In this document: piece by piece, positions 24,715-36,409 of the stretch
How the letters are laid out: every line of letters starts with the position of its first letter
Position numbering within the stretch: the first letter of the stretch is position 1
NCBI GenBank assembly: GCA_018292915.2
Contig: JACVVK020000207.1
Coordinates: 437,501 to 501,500, forward strand
From: Batillaria attramentaria
Taxonomy: Eukaryota; Mollusca; Gastropoda; Batillariidae
DNA length: 64,000 nucleotides
Direction of reading: 5' to 3'
Made by a program: the position numbers and the translations under genes
The notes under the pieces: generated by a model
Seen by the model: only the letters and a program-made list of their open reading frames with translations
Database searches by the model: none
What the model was told of the DNA's origin: nothing

Positions 24715-25700
24715 TGGGTGAGTGAGTGAGTTTTTAGGGCTTAAAGCCGCGCAAGCCACAAAGACTAATTCGCGGCTGAGTGTGCCTGCACTACATGAAA
24801 AAACAAAACAAAATTGTAACGTTGTACAATGGATGCAAACTGGCCTACGGGGCAATATAAACCTAGGACATGCAGGAGACGCTGCACCTTCATGCTAATT
24901 TATCGAACTCCCGGTTATAAAAAAAACACGTAGAAAACAAATAACAATTACAACTGGGTAAAACAAAGATAAATACTAAGCGCATATACAGCAAATATTG
25001 CAACTTATCATCTCCTAGGCGCAATAAACCAGTTCACAGCATATGCCCAACATCACTTATTCCTAACCACTGGTAGTGCAGACTTGAGTGAGAGGTTAAA
25101 AAGAAGAAATATAGATGAAAGGGTCGAACTTAGAAATCAGCTGAGAGAAGAGAGGAAGGACAGAGCGGCTAAATTCGGGAGGTTTTAAAGAGAAAGAGAC
25201 AGGTGAATGTGCTGGTGAGGGATAGACAGAGAGGTAGGAAGGAAAATTCCTTAGTCGCCAATGAAGACCTGGGATGCATTTGGAGAATAGACCGCTCCAA
25301 CACGGAACCTCCCCACCGTGAGGTGGTTTGGGAAAACAACGCACCAGAGAGGGGTGCGTTGTGAAGGTCTTCAACATGACAGGTGTTCAGCAGCACCAGC
25401 AGGGCGCTGCGAACAAAGCCCGCCAGGGTGAAGACCAGGTGGGGGAAATCCAGTGAAGTCGGCCTTCAGAAATGACCCTCAGATGTCTCACTGGACCAAG
25501 GGTCAGCAGACACCCGCTTACTGACCTCCCCCCGGCGGAGATTTTAAGAGAGCAAAGACAGGTGAATGGACCGAGGGAGGCAGAAATAAGAGTAAAGAAA
25601 GAGCAAAAGGGGTGGGCAAGCTTGGCGAAATCAGCCCCGCCGCGTGAAGGCGAGCCCATGGGGCCGATTATTAAAGGAGATAACCTGTGACATTTTTTTC
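24715..25700. repeat. Dispersed repeats inside piggyBac copy B
   Basis: The stretch starting GTTTTTAGGGCTTAAAGCCG recurs in inverted form at 42011-42058. The part at 25180-25690 contains an internal diverged duplication (GACAGGTGAATG twice, at about 25199 and 25558). No coding potential was recognised; minus-strand open frames lack motifs. Confidence 0.45.
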
Positions 25701-25982
25701 TTGTGCAGCAGCCATTTTGTCTCACCACATGTCATTTTGGAAGCAAAGTCACAAAGGTAAGCAAATACAGCCTAATCTAATAACATTTTTGTACATATAT
25801 AAAAATGAAAGTTGTTGTTTAATTCATTATCTGAAATGTGTTTTCAAAATTACTTCAGTAAGTCTGTCAGCATGCCTGAACTGTGTCAATGAACTGTGAT
25901 CCCATATATGGGATCGTGGTCCCGAGAGGGATCCCTAGAGGAGTTTTTCATTTTTTGTGTGTGTGTTTGTTTTGTCTTGCAG

Positions 25983-26290
25983 AACTTTCAATGTGCACCA
26001 AGTTTTGAACATCCTGGAAGATCTTGGGACTTTTGACGAAGCCATAGTCGTTATTGAGCCCCCTTCTGTTGCTGCATGAGGACACGGATGAGGACAGTGG
26101 TGATGAGGATGAAGGGGGAGAAGTGTCAAATCTCAACAAAAACCAACTACTTCCTGGGTCCGTTGCAGCCATCGTAAGACATGAAATCCGCTCTTCAGTC
26201 AAAGATTTTGCTGCTGAATTACCAGTGTGTTATCTCTATTACAATTTGGTGTTTGTGTGTGTGTGTGTGTGTGTCCGTGTGTGTGTGTTC

Positions 26291-26342
<52 letters not shown>

Positions 26343-27250
26343 ATAGCATTTCATGGGCTTATTTCTTGGCCGTCGTTGCACCTACGAACACCAAATTTTC
26401 TGTCGGCTGCCCTGAGGTGATGATCAGTTCATCCTGGTTGTGCGGCTTGCCCCTAATAGTAACTTTATGGATGATCCTTATAGAAACCTACACATCTCCG
26501 AGGTACGGGCAAGGTCATGGGCACATTATTTTTTTGGCATTTTTGCCCGATAATTTTTTGTTTTTTTTATTAGAAGCACATATTACGTCTGATCCCAGTT
26601 ACTCGATCAATATTCAAAATCTTGATATTTTTGTTTTCAGACCAATACTGAACGTGAGAGCTGACCACGTGACACGGAGCCCATTGATGTGAATGGACCT
26701 TCAACATTTGCAACTCCATCCTCTTCGTCAACAAGGCAATGTAGGGGGAAAAGGGTGCAGCAAACACCGACAACAACGGGGCCAACGGGAAAAAAGAAGA
26801 AAAGGAAGGTGGAACGCACACAGCAAAGAGCAGAAAGGGAGTGGCACAAATCGGACATCTCAAAAAGACAAAAGGAACTTTTTTCATTGGGATAGCCAAC
26901 CTGCTGATGCTTCGCGGTTGCCAAGAGACCAATTGGATCTGTTTCAGATTTTCTTAGACGAGGAGGTTCTGGAGATGATTGTTGAATACAGTGAACTGTA
27001 TGCACGCCCCAAGGGAAACGATGTCACACTTCTCGACTTGCCCTGATGGAATGCGGGCCTTCATTGGCATCTTGCTAGTCACTGGCTACTCCCCAGCACC
27101 TCGCCGAAAGCTCTATTGCAGTCGCATCGTGTATGACAAGGAATCGTTTCCTCAAAATCATGAAGTATTTCCATGCCTCGGACAATGGAAGACTGGACGG
27201 CACCGACAAACTGGCAAAATGTTTTGATCCAGTAACCCAATTAGTGACTG
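25983..27250 (+). pseudogene. PiggyBac copy B transposase, frameshifted and truncated
   Basis: After a TTGCAG acceptor the frame begins TFNVHQVLNILEDLGTFDEA and then, shifted, DTDEDSGDEDEGGEVSNLN. A second piece (about 26690-26895) has a basic KKKKRK stretch and WHKSDISKRQKELF. Further pieces give SRLPRDQLDLFQIFLDEEV, MRAFIGILLVTGYSPAPRRK and MTRNRFLKIMKYFHASDNG, which is the DDE_Tnp_1_7 (piggyBac) N-terminal core. Stops and shifts separate the pieces, and the sequence ends after DGTDKLAK, so the catalytic region and C-terminal domain are missing. Not functional. Confidence 0.8.
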
Positions 27251-27827
27251 GACAAATTATCATTTTTTTATATCATGATTGCCGTTTTCTTTCATTATTA
27301 CGATCAGTAAACAGACAAATGATCTCAGTTTCTTTTGTTACCACAATCGGGGAATAGTACAGTAAACTATTTGTGATTTTTTTAAGAATGCAAAGCTATT
27401 TTCGCTGCAAAAATCTGTTCCTTTGTGTTATTATTTGTTTTCAAAGTTGAAAATTGTCTTTTCAGTGTTATTTAGCTTCAAACTACACAAAAATTGCACT
27501 CTCTGTTGTGTTTAATTTTCACAAATGATACTCTGGGGAACATGTTGCTCCTGAATCATGTCATTGATTTCAATAAAACTGTCTAAATGAAGATTCATCC
27601 GTCTTGAAATGTGTTCTTTGTTTTCCGAAAAACCCTACCCTTTCGGGACCACGATCCCATATATGGGATCGGTATAATGTACCCCCCTCCCCCCCCCCCC
27701 CCCCCAATCAACCTTTAAAAAAAAAAACAATGAATGACTGTCTGATACGTCATGTTTACTAAAAAATATATACATTATATCAAAAAATTAAGCGGAAAAA
27801 AATCGTCCCTAATGGGTTAATGATGTT

Positions 27828-28260
27828 ATCAGTCGGCTGGGGTGTAACATCGGTAAATAACAACACTGACTTACTCGTGAAGCAAGTGTGAAGTGTTTGT
27901 AAGTGACTCAGTCTACTACTGTATTCAGTCCAGTGTGAGGTCTAGTAGTCTACGTACGTATCATGACACTGTGTTCTCCGTGGTGTTACATCGGCAAATA
28001 ACATTACTCTGACTCTGCATAGACTTTCAAGTGTGACGTCAGTATCTGACTGTATTCTCTGGGGTGTAACATTGGCTTCAGTCTACACATCACAACATGA
28101 CACTTTGTTCTCTGGGGTGTATACGTCGGTAAAAAAAAAAAAAAAAAAAAAGCAATGCTCAGGTCAGACAGTCAAGTGTGACGTCAATATCTGTGTTCTC
28201 GGGGGTGTAACATCGGTAAATAACTAGACTTCAGTCTACGTATCACATCATGACGCTGTG
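27828..28260 (+). repeat. Tandem promoter-proximal repeats upstream of the gene B leader exon
   Basis: Phrases such as TTCAGTCTACGTATCACATC, CACTGTGTTCTCTGGGGTGT and AACATCGGTAAATAAC recur three to four times before the candidate exon at 28272. The same family recurs at 29812-29935 and before the gene C exon at 58500-58900. They may be repeated copies of a 5' control region or old exon-1 duplications. Confidence 0.55.
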
Positions 28261-28271
28261 TTCTCTGCCAG

Positions 28272-28336
28272 GAATGTCTGTTTGCCCGTCTTTATAATCT
28301 CACACGGACACAGGAACATGGGACAGTGACCACCAG
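28272..28336 (+). other. Gene B candidate non-coding 5' exon
   Basis: Preceded by TTCTCTGCCAG and followed by CACCAG|GTATGTCGC. Both short ATG frames inside it stop within a few codons. The same arrangement, including the donor (CACTCAG|GTATGTTG) and the text before it, occurs at 58905-58969, 30.6 kb downstream. Conservation of the donor in both units supports a leader exon. A transcription start is not visible. Confidence 0.4.
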
Positions 28337-29605
28337 GTATGTCGCTACACCTACATGTATACAAATTACATTACTGGATCAATAAGTCAATAATAAGTGT
28401 TATTTAGTCGGTATTTAGCTTAATGAATAAGTCAGTATGAAAAAGGTCAACATTAAGTTGGACAAATAAGTCAATATCAAGCCGGCTACACTAAAGTCAA
28501 TAATGTCTGGCAATGTACATGACCCGACAGCACAGTGTTACTTTACATTGATGTGGGATGCAGAGAGAGGGAAAGTGAGCAAGAAGGTTGTATGTACCAC
28601 GTCCTATTGTAATGCTTGGTGTAAACTGTCATTTGTATGGTGACTTAATAGCAACTTATTCTGCATTAGTCAAGCTTTCGAAGCTTCATTTAAAAAAAAA
28701 AAATATTTAGGTTTTTTTTTTTTTTTTTTTTTTTTGGGGGGGGGGGGGACATGCAGCTTGTCGACATGTCTTGCTTGTTGACAGCATTGTCTGTTTTGTT
28801 CGGGAAAATTGTTTTGAAGGAGGTGTGCTGCGTGACACATGTAGGATCCAGAGTGTGGAAGTTAGTTGTAGCCAGGTATATGGCCTACACTACTGTGTGG
28901 ACACAACGTTGGTTTATCAAACAAATCGGACAGCTGGTGAAGACGCAACCAGCGTGCGGGTGCGTGCGTACTGTGTACAAGTTAAGTTTGACACCTCCCC
29001 CCCCCCCCCCAACCTGCCCCCTTTTGCCACCCTCTAATAAAGGTAATAATAATAATAATAAGAAGAAGACTAGAACGTGAAAACACAAATGTGGTTCACG
29101 TCTTCTTCTTGTAGTGTGGGATCGTTGTTTCATAGTTCGAGAATACAACTATCTCAGTTTCCACCGCTTCATGATTATTATTATGTGTGTCACTGTTGAC
29201 TGTTCACGACCCGACTGCGTGAGAATACCGGTAGGCGTGTCATACTACAGGCCTAGGCCCATAATGATGTAGTTCTATTGCAGGCTCTCACACGTCATTG
29301 TGATAACGTAGTTCAGGGAATTCCCGATTTTTACATAAAGTGAATCAGGCCTCTGCATTAATTATCAGATACAGAACAAAGTGAATTGAGGAGGAGAGAA
29401 TTCGGGGGGGGGGGGGGGTGTTGTTTTTAAGATCCATGTCCGTCCGTCCGCCCGTCTTTGCGATTGACATACAAGAAATTTATCATTCACTATCCCCGAC
29501 CCCATGCACTTTACATTTGGCGAGTGTGCGTGCCGCGTGCGTGCATGCGCGCTCGCTCGTAGATAGATCGATTAGATAGATACACTCTTAGTTAGCGGTA
29601 TTCTG
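28337..29605. other. Intron or intergenic sequence, no gene recognised
   Basis: Contains poly-T/poly-G (about 28711-28748), a poly-C tract (28997-29010), AAT/AAG repeats (29044-29070) and a poly-G run (29405-29419). No conserved coding segment was seen. Confidence 0.5.
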
Positions 29606-29812
29606 CGGTGTCAGTTGTCAAGCTACGCGCGTTGTGGTGGTTGAGAAATCCACTGAGCCATCAGGGCTGATCGGCTTTATTAAGTTTGGGAATACCCCGT
29701 TTCCCGAAAAGGCCGTGTGTCAGTGTGACGTCACCGTAACGCGTGAATCCCGGTCCCTAACAACATACCTGAACCAGGAAGAGAGGTGTGTGCCTCCATT
29801 TGCTACTGTATT
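29606..29812 (+). repeat. Dispersed repeat, copy 2
   Basis: Matches 10772-10965 along most of its length (GAGAAATCCACTGAGCCATC, CGTTTCCCGAAAAGGCCG, CTGAACCAGGAAG, CTCCATTTGCT). Confidence 0.6.
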
Positions 29813-29933
29813 CAGTCCAGTGTGAGGTCATGTAGTCTACGTACGTGTGTTCTCCGGGGTGTTACATCGGTAAATAACATTACTCTGACTCTGCATAGAC
29901 TGTCAAGTGTGTCGTCAGTATCTCGACTGTAAA

Positions 29934-32635
29934 CACAGCACAGACACACGGCTAGAATCATTACTGTAAACACAACACAGACACACGGCTAGAATCATTA
30001 CTGTAAACACAACACAGACACTGGGCTAGAATCATTACTGTATACACAGCACAGACACACGGCTAGAATCATTACTGTAAACACAACACAGACACAAGGC
30101 TAGAATCATCACTGTAAACACAACACAGACACAAGGCTAGAATCATTACTGTAAACACAGCATAGACACAAGGCTGGAATCATTACTGTAAACACAACAC
30201 AGACACACGGCTAGAATCATTACTGTAAACACAACACAGACACAAGGCTAGAATCATTACTGTAAACACAACACAGACACAAGGCTAGAATCATTACTGT
30301 AAACACAACACAGACACAAGGCTAGAATCATTACTGTATACACAGCACAGACACACGGCTAGAATAATTACTGTAAACACAACACAGACACAAGGCTAGA
30401 ATCATTACTGTAAACACAACACAGACACAAGGCTAGAATCATTACTGTATACACAGCACAGACACACGGCTAGAATCATTACTGTACACACAACACAGAC
30501 ACAAGGCTAGCATCATTACTGTAAACACAACACAGACACAAGGCTAGAATCATTACTGTAAACACAACACAGACACAAGGCTAGAATCATTACTGTAAAC
30601 AGAGCACGGACACAAGGCTAGAATCATTACTGTAAGCACAACACAGACACAAGGCTAGAATCATTACTGTAAACAGAGCACGGACACAAGGCTAGAATCA
30701 TTACTGTAAACACAGCACAGACACACGGCTAGAATCATTACTGTAAACACAACACAGACACAAAGCTATAATCGTTACTGTAAACACAACACAGACATAT
30801 GGCTAGAACCATTACTGTAAACACAACACAGACACAAGGCTAGAATCTTTACTGTAAACACAACACAGACACAAGGCTAGAATCATTACTGTATACACAG
30901 CACAGACACAAGGCTAGAATCATTACTGTAAACACCACACAGACACACGGCTAGAATCATTACTGTAAACACAACACAGAAACAAGGCTAGAATCATTAC
31001 TGTAAACACAACACAGACACAAGGCTAGCATCATTACTGTAAACACAACACAGACACAAGGCTAGAATCATTACTGTAAACACAACACAGACACACGGCT
31101 ATAATCATTACTGTAAACACAACACAGACACAAGGCTAGAATCATTACTGTATACACAGCACAGACACAAGGCTAGAATCATTACTGTAAACACCACACA
31201 GACACAAGGCTAGAATTATTACTGTAAACACAACACAGACACAAGGCTAGAATCATTACTGTAAACACAACACAGACACAAGGCTAGAATCATTACTGTA
31301 TACACAGCACAGACACAAGGCTAGAATCATTACTGTAAACACCACACAGACACAAGGCTAGAATCATTACTGTAAACACAGACACAAAGCTAGAATCATT
31401 ACTGTAAACACAACACAGACACAAGGCTAGAATCATTACTGTATACACAGCACAGACACAAGGCTAGAATCATTACTGTAAACACCACACAGACACAAGG
31501 CTAGAATCATTACTGTAAACACAACACAGACACAAGGCTAGAATCATTACTGTAAACACAACACAGACACAAGGCTAGCATCATTACTGTAAACACAACA
31601 CAGACACAAGGCTAGAATCATTACTGTAAACACAACACAGACACACGGCTAGAATCATTACTGTAAACACAACACAGACACAATTCTAGAATCATTACTG
31701 TATACACAGCACAGACACAAGGCTAGAATCATTACTGTAAACACCACACAGACAAAAGGCTAGAATTATTACTGTAAACACAACACAGACACAAGGCTAG
31801 AATCATTACTGTAAACACAACACAGAGACAAGGCTAGAATTATCACTGTATACACAGCACAGACACAAGGCTAGAATCATTACTGTAAACACCACACAGA
31901 CACAAGGCTAGAATCATTACTGTAAACACAACACAGACACAAGGCTAGAATCATTACTGTATACACAGCACAGACACAAGGCTAGAATCATTACTGTAAA
32001 CACAACACAGACACAAGGCTAGAATCATTACTGTAAACACAACACCGACACAAGGCTAGAATCATTACTGTAAACACAACACCGACACAAGGCTAGAATC
32101 ATTACTGTAAACACAACACAGACACAAGGCTAGAATCATTACTGTAAACACAACACCGACACAAGGCTAGAATCATTACTGTAAACACAACACAGACACA
32201 AGGCTAGAATCATTACTGTAAACACAACACAGACACACGGCTAGAATCATTACTGTAAACACAACACAGACACACGGCTAGAATCATTACTGTAAACACA
32301 ACACAGACACAAGGCTAGAATCATTACTGTAAACACAACACAGACACAAGGCTAGAATCATTACTGTAAGCACAACACAGACACAAGGCTAGAATCATTA
32401 CTGTAAACACAACACAGACACAAGGCTAGAATCATTACTGTAAACACAACACAGACACAAGGCTAGAATCATTACTGTATACACAACACAGACACAAGGC
32501 TAGAATCATTACTGTATACACAACACAGACACAAGGCTAGAATCATTACTGTATACACAACACAGACACAAGGCTAGAATCATTACTGTAAACACAGCAC
32601 AGACACAAGGCTAGAATCATTACTGTAAACACAGA
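29934..32635 (+). repeat. 37-bp satellite array, about 73 copies
   Basis: A unit containing GCTAGAATCATTACTGTAAA and ACACAACACAGACACAAG repeats head to tail for 2.7 kb with few changes. Variant pairs (TATACACAGC followed by AAACACCACACAG) recur at about 30893, 31151, 31299, 31441, 31699 and 31848. The rarer GGCTAGCATC variant recurs at about 31024 and 31572, so parts of the array were amplified in blocks of about 550 bp. One unit near 31373 is shortened. The unit has no open coding sense. It lies in the first intron of gene B if the leader exon is right. Confidence 0.97.
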
Positions 32636-32671
32636 AGAGGTACAAGAGTAATATCACGACTCTAAACACAG

Positions 32672-32800
32672 AATGCTCGGGTCGTGAGTTCGATCCGGGC
32701 TGGGGCCAAATATTTGTGCTGGGTTTTTCATCGTTGCCCCGTCTTTGATATCACCCTATGTGGTGAAAAAGGACGTTAAACCCCCAAACACCCATCCACC
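32672..32800 (+). mobile_element. tRNA-derived SINE copy 3, 5'-truncated
   Basis: Starts inside the tRNA-like head (GAATGCTCGGGTCGTGAGTT) and runs to the GGACGTTAAACCCCC tail. It abuts the end of the 37-bp array. Confidence 0.8.
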
Positions 32801-33015
32801 CGTTCACAAGACTTTCTTTTATTACTGACAAAATAAGACGCAGATTGGATATTAATCGGACATTATAGGAAAGTCTACAATTTGACAAACACACCTAGCT
32901 ACGGATAAATGTGGTGTAAAGTTAATAAACTCTAAAATGAGAATGACAGTGACGACGGAAAATGGAATTTCACCAATTTTTGTCTACAGTAATGAATTTT
33001 CTCCATTCCTTTTAG

Positions 33016-34085
33016 AACCACCCGGAATGTCCACAGTTCTCTGCTAAAAATACAAAATGGAAAAGTACAAAAGTAACCCTGAAGGAAAACGCCAACAGTT
33101 CGGGGACAGTCAGTGTAGTCGGTGTGGACAGGTCGGCCATGATGCAGAAAACTGTCCTACATGCGGTTTGTGTAGACAGTTCGGACATGATGCAGAAAAC
33201 TGTCCCATATGTGGTTTGTGTGGACAGGTCGGCCATGATGCAGAAAACTGTCCTACATGTGGTTTGTGTGGACAGGTCGGCCATGATGCAAAAAACTGTC
33301 CTACATGTGTTTTGTGTGGACGGTTCGGACATACTGAAGAACACTGTACCGAATGTGATTTGTGCAAACAGTTCGGCCATGGTACAGAAAACTGTCCCAA
33401 TGCTTGTCGTCTGTGTAGACAGGTCGGCCATACTGCAGACAACTGTCCCAATGCTTGTCGTCTGTGTAAACAGGTCGGCCATACTGCAGACAACTGTCCC
33501 AATGCTTGTCGTCGCTGTAGACAGGTCGGCCATGATACAGAAAACTGTCCCGAATGTGATTTGTGCGAACAGTTCGGCCATGATGCAGAAAACTGTCCCA
33601 ATGCTTGTCGTCTGTGTAGAAAGGTCGGCCATACTGAAGACAACTGTCCCAATGCTTGTCGTCTGTGTAGACAGGTCGGCCATACTGAAGACAACTGTCC
33701 CAATGCTTGTCGTCGCTGTAGAAAGGTCGGACATACTGTGAAAAACTGTCTCGATTGTCGTCAGTGTGGACAGTTCGGTCATACTGCATCAGACTGTTCC
33801 TATGTTCTGTGTCATCGCTGTGAATGGCGTGGCCATAGTGCACCAGACTGTCCCAGTTTCCCGTGTCATCGTTGTGGACAGGACGGCCATGTTGCTTCAG
33901 AGTGTCGCGACAATATCTCCAACATCCCACCCTCGGCGTCAGTGCAGAGCCAAAGCCAGCAACAATCATCCTCCCACACTCTACACACTGGAACACAGCA
34001 ACAACCATCCTCCCACACTGGAACGCAAAGCCAGCAACAATCATCCTCCCACAGTGGAACACAAGGCCAGCAGCCAAAATGTCAG
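33016..34085 (+). CDS. Gene B zinc-knuckle exon: 16 CCHC knuckles plus Ser/Gln-rich linker
   Basis: Acceptor CATTCCTTTTAG precedes 33016. Translation starts at 33057; an in-frame TAA lies just upstream, closing a six-codon upstream frame that begins at 33027. From residue about 22 come 16 C-x2-C-x3/4-G-H-x4-C units, e.g. [28 protein letters not shown] and [14 protein letters not shown]. They resemble the nucleic-acid-binding CCHC knuckles of CNBP/Gis2-type proteins. A linker rich in Q, S, T and H follows. The exon is open to a TAA at 34095-34097, but a CAG|GTTTGT donor after codon 343 (34085) is in phase 0 with the next acceptor at 35604. It is therefore probably spliced to the nuclease exon rather than being a separate 346-residue gene. 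Both readings remain possible. Confidence 0.75.
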
Positions 34086-36358
34086 GTTTGTGGATAATAC
34101 CCTCAACTTGTTATGATGATTACTGTTATCATAGTTATACTCCATTCTTGTAAGTTCGAACGGTCAAACACAGTTCCCCTATGGAGAAACAAAATAATGT
34201 CGTTTTGAATTTTCTGACCCGTGGGGTTATGCTCAAACCACCTGGCTATGCGCAAAAAGGCTGTCTCCGTAGCAACAGTCTGTCTGTATTTTGTTTCCTC
34301 TTCTAATAAATCGGCACGGTGGACTTTGTCTGGTAAAGTCGAATGGCGGACAAAACCCGTGGATTAAACGAATGATTCAAACATTACACACTGTCTTGGG
34401 GAACAGTGTAGCAAACTTAATCAATGAACGATGTATGGACATTTTGTCAGTGAGATCGACAATGTGGTACATATCTAGGCTGTGAGATCAGTATGGGTGT
34501 TTTTGTTCCGAGCTCCGAGTTTTAACAGAGTTCATTTCCAACTGACCAGCTAGTATGTTAAAGGGACAGTCTGTAGGATGTTTAGGCTCACATATCATTC
34601 TGAGCTGTTTCGTGATGTCTAGCATCACACCACTTAGCATGTACGCCATGCAGAGTCAACGGATTCTTTTAAAACTGCTTTGAAATCCTATTTCTTCCGG
34701 CTGTACTATACAGACTAACTTCTTACCTTCACTGTCACCATCATTGTCATTTTACGATGTCATGTTGAGATGTATCATAGCTGAGTGTATGTAACGTGTA
34801 TGTGACGTCTATTTCATACATGTGTATGTAATGTGTAATGTATTTTTCATTTGTATCTCATGTGTATGTATTGACACTATACTAGCTATTGTGAGGCGCC
34901 CAGAGCTCCAGCAGCAAATCCTCATTATTATTATTACTTAGACACCTGCACAGTGACTCAAATGCTGGCAATGAGCCAACAGAAACGTACTTGTACTCAC
35001 TAACGCGGCTAACACGCTGAGCGATACTGCTGTGTATTCAGGCGTAGAATTTGAATGCATGGCTGGGCACGCAAAGTCAGTATAAACAACAGTTTCGCAT
35101 TAAGAGCTCTACTCATCATCACAATAAGAATATTCCCAGCGTACAGGCGCACTCACAAGCGAAACTGTTCCAAAACATAAGTTGGCTTAGTTACCATGGC
35201 AACAGTCCGCTTAAACTAAAGGCAGGTGATATGTATTCCCTACACATGTATCTGTCTGTCACCTGACAAAGTTCATGTAGTATAAAAGGTGGCCTATCAA
35301 ATAATGGCTGAAAACGGTCACACACGTTTGAAATGACAAGAATTACCTGTACTGAACTCTTGTGATGTACGCATGATTCAGAATATGTTCCCTTCTTATA
35401 AGTGTAGAGGAAAATTATAAAATATGCATCGCTTTCATTTTCCGTGAATCTTCAGAGAAATCATCCGACCTGGGAAGTTTTCTGTCTGTGGAAGACATGG
35501 TCGTGCATTGAATCAAAGCAACTGAACTACTCACGTACTGTAATCTGGTAAAAATGTGCAACAGAACCTGCTGACTTCATGTAATTAATTTCTCTTTTTG
35601 TAGACACAGGTTCCGATGTCATGGCGGCAGTGTGTGAGAGAGTGGTATCCAGACCTGTTACAGCGGACACACTTCCTGCCGCACGTCTACATGCACCGCG
35701 TGCAGCACGAGACACAGGTGGTAGCTGGGCTGGACGTCAACGTCCCACAGTCAGCACAAGATCAACGTCCCGCGGGCGCCAGTAACGTGTTGTCCACGAG
35801 CGATGTACGGGATGACAGGGCGCAGCAACACGTCCTCCATTGTCTCCAGGCCATGAGCCACTCTCAGCGTGACGTCATGTTCGTCTTGTCCCAGATGGGT
35901 TTCGGCGATTATCTCGACGACCCGTGTTATGCCGCCGCCTCATCCTCATTACCGCGACCCGTGGACTTGAAGAAGAAGCAACTGGATGTTGGAGACTTTG
36001 ATGTCCTCATCATACATAGACAGTACGGCATACTGGCAGGTGAGATCAAGTCTGTCGGGGCCACCGCTACAGAACGGGGATTGACTCAGCAGCAGCTACA
36101 AGATGAAGTGCTGGCTAAACTGAGGAAGACCCTGAACTTTAAGAAACCAGGACAGAAAAAGCCGAAAAAACAGAAACCTGGCCAGTTGGGAAAGGCACGT
36201 GAAGTCCTGCGTCACGTGACAAGTGACCTGCCGCAGCCTCCGAGAGTGCGTGCGACGTTAATGTTGCCTTCTGTTTCCAGCGCCACACTGCGGGCAGCAC
36301 TGACTCAAGATCCACTCACTAGAGATGTGAGTTGATGACTCTCCCCCCCCCCCCGCCC

Positions 36359-36409
<51 letters not shown>

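Larger units (their letters stand above)
24425..27816 (+). mobile_element. PiggyBac element copy B
   Basis: TTAA at 24421-24424 and 27817-27820 flank a unit starting CCCGTTAAGGACCACG and ending CTAATGGG. Palindromes CGATCCCATATATGGGATCG (with small changes) lie at 24439, 25897 and 27652. The outer and inner palindromes face each other at the left end, as in copy A. It carries a decayed transposase gene, a SINE and other repeat insertions. Confidence 0.85.

Noticed and set aside
29934..32635. CRISPR-like array
   Set aside because: Units are contiguous 37-mers without unique spacers, in an animal genome; it is a satellite.
33012..34077. Long open frames antisense to the zinc-knuckle exon
   Set aside because: A shadow of the repeated knuckle codons; the plus strand carries the ordered CCHC motifs.
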